From Euwallacea fornicatus (taxonomy: Eukaryota; Arthropoda; Insecta; Coleoptera; Curculionidae), in NCBI RefSeq assembly GCF_040115645.1, contig NW_027096012.1, forward strand, positions 744,001-808,000: a DNA stretch of 64,000 bases. Reading direction: 5' to 3'. This document shows, one piece after another, positions 62,961 through 64,000 of this stretch. A program made the translations under genes and the position numbers. The notes beneath the pieces are model-generated. The model did no database searches. It worked only from the letters and a program-made list of their open reading frames with translations, and was not told where the DNA came from. Each line of letters opens with the position of its first letter. The stretch's first letter is position 1.

Positions 62961-64000
62961 GTCCACATTTGCCGAAGTTACCGAGCTTCAAAGTTTGAAA
63001 AGTCACAAAATATGTGTGTTTGAGCACATAAAGTACTATTTTTCTTGGAAGTTCAACAAGATGCAATCATGATGTGTTGTGTCATTTTAAAGATGTCGTC
63101 GAGCTGATTAATTTGACACATTGTTTAACAAATTTGGTCCACATTTGCCGAAGTTACCGAGCTTCAAAGTTTGAAAAGTCACAAAATATGTGTGTTTGAG
63201 CTCATAAAGTACTATTTTTCTTGGAAGTTCAACAAGATGCAATCATGATGTATTGTGTCATTTTAAAGATCTCGCCGAGCTGATTAATTTGACACATTGT
63301 TTAACAAATTTGGTCCACATTTGCCGAAGTTACCGAGCTTCAAAGTTTGAAAAGTCACAAAAGATGTGTGTTTGAGCACATAAAGTACAATTTTTCTTGG
63401 AAGTTCAACAAGATGCAATCATGATGTGTTGTGACATCTTCAAAATCTTGTCGAGCTACTTAATTTGACACTTTGTTTAACAAATTTGGTCCACATTTGC
63501 CGAAGTTACCGAGCTTCAAAGTTTGAAAAGTCACAAAATATGTGTGTTTGAGCACATAAAGTACTATTTTTCTTGGAAGTTCAACAAGATGCAATCATGA
63601 TGTGTTGTGTCATTTTAAAGATCTCGTCGAGCTGATTAATTTGACACTTTGTTTAACAAATTTGGTCCACATTTGCCGAAGTTACCGAGCTTCAAAGTTT
63701 GAAGAGCCTCAAAAGATGTGTGTTTGAGCACATATAGTACTATTTTTCTTGGAAGGTCAACAAGATGCATCATGATGTGTTGTGACATCTTCAAAATCTT
63801 GTCGAGCTACTTAATTTGACACTTTGTTTAACAAATTTGGCCCACATTTGCCGAAGTTACCGAGCTTCAAAGTTTGAAAAGTCACAAAATATGTGTGTTT
63901 GAGCACATATAATACTATTTTTCTTGGAAGTTCAACAAGATGCATCATGATGTGTTGTGACATCTTCAAAATCTTGTCGAGCTACTTAATTTGACACTTT
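62961..64000 (+). repeat. Right-hand mixed end of the window
   Basis: About six monomers: B gatgtcgtc, B gctcat with gatctcgccgag near 63,272 and gtattgtgtc, A, B ending gaagagcc near 63,702, gaaggtc A near 63,753, and an A copy cut by the window end at about base 90 of the monomer. The array clearly continues beyond 64,000. Confidence 0.9.

Larger units (their letters stand above)
1..64000 (+). repeat. Tandem satellite array, 175/176-bp monomer, probable centromeric satellite
   Basis: The same unit recurs without a break from the first to the last base, about 364 copies, all in one orientation. Landmarks such as tgtgtgtttgagc, gccgaagttaccgag and tttgtttaacaaa come back every 175 or 176 bp. 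The length alternates because of one base (gcatcat versus gcaatcat). Composition is AT-rich, about 35% G+C in the first copy. No transposon, microsatellite, gene or inverted segment interrupts it, and both window edges fall inside monomers. Monomers near nucleosome length with higher-order organisation are typical of centromeric satellites in plants and animals; that assignment is an inference. I do not recognise the family. Confidence 0.97.

Noticed and set aside
1..64000. CRISPR array
   Set aside because: Repeats are 175-176 bp with no unique spacers; variation is substitutions within a continuous unit. No cas-like genes exist in the window.
1..64000. CENP-B box
   Set aside because: The required cggg core is not present in the monomer. 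The nearest CpG-containing segment, gccgaagttaccgag, does not fit the pattern.
1..64000. Known families (human alpha satellite, Arabidopsis 178-bp, maize CentC, soybean CentGm)
   Set aside because: I recall none of them as similar in sequence, only in size for some. No family name is assigned without a database search.

Overview
The whole 64-kb window is one uninterrupted, head-to-tail satellite DNA array. The repeat unit is 175 or 176 bp and about 35% G+C (62 of 175 bases in the first copy). Roughly 364 copies lie in the same orientation. I see no protein-coding gene, RNA gene, transposon, inversion or non-satellite spacer. Open frames of 61 codons recur but are a by-product of the repeat. 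The monomer length, AT-richness, homogeneity and higher-order structure fit a eukaryotic centromeric or pericentromeric satellite, most likely from a plant. I do not recognise the monomer as a named family, so species and family stay open.

Monomers fall into two classes. They differ at seven fixed positions inside a 26-bp box (bases 51-76 of the monomer), while the flanks are shared. Class A has 'gacatcttcaaaatcttg' in the box and occurs as 175 bp (gcatcat) or 176 bp (gcaatcat). Class B has 'gtcattttaaagatctcg', or close variants, and is always 176 bp where I looked. Further single-base variants (aagtttgg, gaagagcctc, gaaacgtcac, gctgag, gacgaag, gaaactttg, tttcgtc, gaaggtc, gtattg and others) tag individual monomers and reveal the larger order.

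Layout: 1-3.7 kb, a 12-monomer unit (2,109 bp) present almost twice. 3.7-17 kb, mixed 7- to 12-monomer units, including a 9-monomer unit at 9,137 and again at 14,229. 17.0-24.9 kb, the most regular part: a 10-mer (1,757 bp), an 8-mer, then three tandem 1,581-bp 9-mers in the order A B A B A B A A B. 24.9-28.8 kb, mixed and mostly A. 28.8-60 kb, a second regime in which blocks of about 3 kb recur at shifts of 4,738, 5,439, 5,614, 8,422, 10,359 and 12,639 bp, with whole-monomer gains and losses. A single copy of the 17-kb 10-mer reappears at 54.6 kb. 60.1-62.9 kb, a young local expansion of a cgtc-tagged subtype, partly as 351-bp dimers. 62.9-64 kb returns to the mixed pattern and runs off the window.

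Nothing here acts as a gene set. A plausible role is a substrate for centromeric chromatin, inferred from repeat architecture only. Each monomer carries four short dyad symmetries and no CENP-B-box-like sequence. The window records repeated unequal exchange or segmental amplification in whole-monomer steps.
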